From contig NZ_CP108462.1 in assembly GCF_036226365.1 (NCBI RefSeq), positions 6,790,501-6,854,500 of the forward strand: a DNA stretch of 64,000 nt, in the 5' to 3' direction. A program made the position numbers and the translations under genes. Each line of letters begins with the position of its first letter. The first letter of the stretch is position 1. The notes under the pieces are model-generated. The model was given only the letters and a program-made list of their open reading frames with translations, was not told the DNA's origin and searched no databases. This stretch comes from Streptomyces sp. NBC_01262 (GTDB taxonomy: Bacteria > Actinomycetota > Actinomycetes > Streptomycetales > Streptomycetaceae). Shown here piece after piece: positions 62,812-64,000 of this stretch.

Positions 62812-63534
62812 ATGGCGAAAGAAAAAGTGACGGTGTGCCTTCCCCCCTGCGACAGGGGGGAGGTCCACGAGGCCATCAGCGCGGCCATGGCCCCCTACGA
62901 CTACAACCGCGAGGACGTCCCCGACGACCCCGAGTGGATGGGTGAGTGGGACTACTGGCAGATCGACGGCCGTGGATGCGAGTTCCCCGTGCTCCTCGGA
63001 TCCGAAGACGACCCGCGCCTCATCAGGGGCGAGCTGGACCTACGAGGCGTGCCCCGCGTCTTCCCGCCCGGCACCTGCGACGGCGGCCCCCGAGGGCTCC
63101 TGGACTTCGACGCCGCCCGTCGGCCAGTGGCCGCTGCGGCCGCCCGGGACTTCCACGACTGGCACGACTTCGCAGCCCGCCACCCCGTCGCCCACCCGCT
63201 GGAATTCTTCTCGGAGAAGCACCGGGGAGACCCTGCCTATCCGCCCCGCCGCGTTCACGAGGAGTATCTCGGCCAGGCCGTCATCAAGGCTCTCCACGAC
63301 GAACGGCCCGATCTGCGTGATCGGATCGGAAGCTACCCGGTGGGCGGTATAGGCGACGACCTCACCGCCTACGTGGAGGAGCGGGCCTCGGACGTCCTGC
63401 CCACCAGCGCCCTGCTTACCCTGGACGGCCAATGGCGCGGCATCGCGGGCCTGGAGCTGCGCCGCTATTTCAACGCCTACCTCGATGAGCTGCCGGCCGA
63501 CGCGATCGTCGTCCGCGTCCTGTACCACGGGTAG
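62812..63534 (+). CDS. Probable immunity protein for the RHS toxin
   Basis: ATG 62812, 30 bp after the RHS stop; 240 residues, acidic and rich in Trp/Asp/Tyr (MAPYDYNREDVPDDPEWMGEWDYWQIDG). The position straight after a polymorphic toxin end and the size fit an immunity protein. I do not recognise the immunity family. A hairpin follows 147 bp downstream. Confidence 0.6.
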   Translation: MAKEKVTVCLPPCDRGEVHEAISAAMAPYDYNREDVPDDPEWMGEWDYWQIDGRGCEFPVLLGSEDDPRLIRGELDLRGVPRVFPPGTCDGGPRGLLDFDAARRPVAAAAARDFHDWHDFAARHPVAHPLEFFSEKHRGDPAYPPRRVHEEYLGQAVIKALHDERPDLRDRIGSYPVGGIGDDLTAYVEERASDVLPTSALLTLDGQWRGIAGLELRRYFNAYLDELPADAIVVRVLYHG

Positions 63535-63680
63535 GGCGGAGCGAGGGATCCATGGTCGCCCACGAGTCGAGTCAGGTGCTCCAGTCGGCCGTCGACAGGT
63601 TGCCTCGGAGCTTTCTCCGTCCGTGGGTAAGGCAATCCGCTGTGCGGGTTCATGGGCACCCTCCGCCAGCTCGAAGAAGC

Positions 63681-63715
63681 CCCCCGGAGACCCCGCGCAG
63701 GTCTGTCTCCGGGGG
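63681..63715. terminator. Hairpin after the immunity gene
   Basis: CCCCCGGAGAC (63681-63691) pairs with GTCTCCGGGGG (63705-63715), a perfect 11-bp stem, 13-nt loop. A bidirectional terminator is likely; no T-run. Confidence 0.65.
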
Positions 63716-63854
63716 TGTGATGGGGACGCTGTGGGGACGCAAGGGTGATCAAAGACAGACGAAGCCCGTGCAAGGTGAGTAACTTGAACGAGCTTTGACC
63801 AGTCAGAACGCCTAAAACTGAGGAAGATCGACAAGGGTGGGCACGATCTTCGTC

Positions 63855-63900
63855 GGACTCATAATCCGTCGGTCGTGGGTTCGAGTCCCACCCGCCCCAC
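63855..63900 (+). repeat. tRNA 3' fragment / att-like core, copy C
   Basis: Third identical 46-bp copy. Here the upstream bases (CGTC) extend the anticodon-stem pairing slightly further than in copies A and B, but there is still no 5' half. It may mark the right end of the RHS block or the start of a further block beyond the window. Confidence 0.85.
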
Positions 63901-64000
63901 GCTGCAGGCCCGTGACCTGCGGAAACGTCTCAACGAGAGCCCAGATTCAGGATCTTGACCCAACGGACTGAATCCGCTGCGCATGAGTTCGACAGCGTTG

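Larger units (their letters stand above)
63535..64000. other. Intergenic end of window with third att-like region
   Basis: No gene recognised. Contains the hairpin at 63681, the third tRNA fragment at 63855, and after it a diverged stretch of repeat R (GTGACCTGCGGAAACGTCTC ... CGGACTGAATCCGCTGCGC) that runs to the window edge. Confidence 0.6.

Noticed and set aside
59050-62868. A 1272-residue open frame on the minus strand opposite the RHS gene
   Set aside because: It mirrors the RHS codon pattern in G+C-rich DNA, its composition is Gly/Val/Ala-rich low complexity, and it has no recognisable domain.

Overview
The window is high-G+C actinobacterial DNA, most likely from a Streptomyces or a close relative. 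Three things point there: pervasive GTG starts and GTGA/ATGA overlaps, a WhiB-like protein, and a class I lanthipeptide locus of the actinobacterial FxLD type. It is mostly accessory DNA.

Layout. (1) 1-5391: the end of an FxLD-type lanthipeptide locus. It holds the C-terminal part of a LanB-type protein, a LanC cyclase, a fusion of a SpaB-C-like domain with a protein-L-isoaspartate-type methyltransferase, and an unassigned helical protein. (2) 5655-8510: a PIN-domain protein, then a translationally coupled two-gene module of visibly lower G+C. (3) 8806-25440: a siphophage neck, tail and lysis module on the + strand, with a textbook -1 frameshift between the tail-assembly chaperones. No terminase, portal, protease or capsid gene is present. 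(4) 25486-41927: the early region of the same element. It holds a two-domain DNA-binding protein, a Sak4-like ATPase, a Cas4/RecB-like nuclease, a replication protein whose gene carries five palindromic iterons, a C5 methyltransferase, WhiB, a frameshifted RusA-like gene, a PP2C phosphatase, an N6-methyltransferase-like protein and many small proteins. Shared cis elements tie it together: a TGCATATAGAAT promoter family and a GACCTCTTGGAG leader motif often preceded by a strong hairpin. (5) 42193-64000: an archipelago of cargo blocks separated by copies or fragments of a roughly 600-bp repeat that contains an identical 46-bp 3' part of a CAU-anticodon tRNA. Block one has a TPR-CHAT protease with small flanking genes. 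Block two has a STAND NTPase with a C-terminal nuclease motif, converging on an AbiL-like ATPase/RloB pair and an HsdM-HsdS fusion. Block three has a 5'-truncated RHS toxin carrying a ricin-type lectin insert, plus a probable immunity gene.

How it fits together. Regions 3 and 4 look like one phage-derived element that has lost its head genes and has no visible integrase. It retains a plausible replication origin (29595-29730) and its own regulatory code. Region 5 looks like serial accretion of defence and competition cassettes at a tRNA-derived attachment sequence. No recombinase gene is visible anywhere in the window, so the cassettes are either remnants or are moved in trans or by homologous recombination between the repeats.

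Limits. All family names rest on motif recognition by eye. Several genes (10581-10840, 35358-36046, 40608-40749, 58569-58836) show apparent single-base indels, which could be real decay or base-calling errors.
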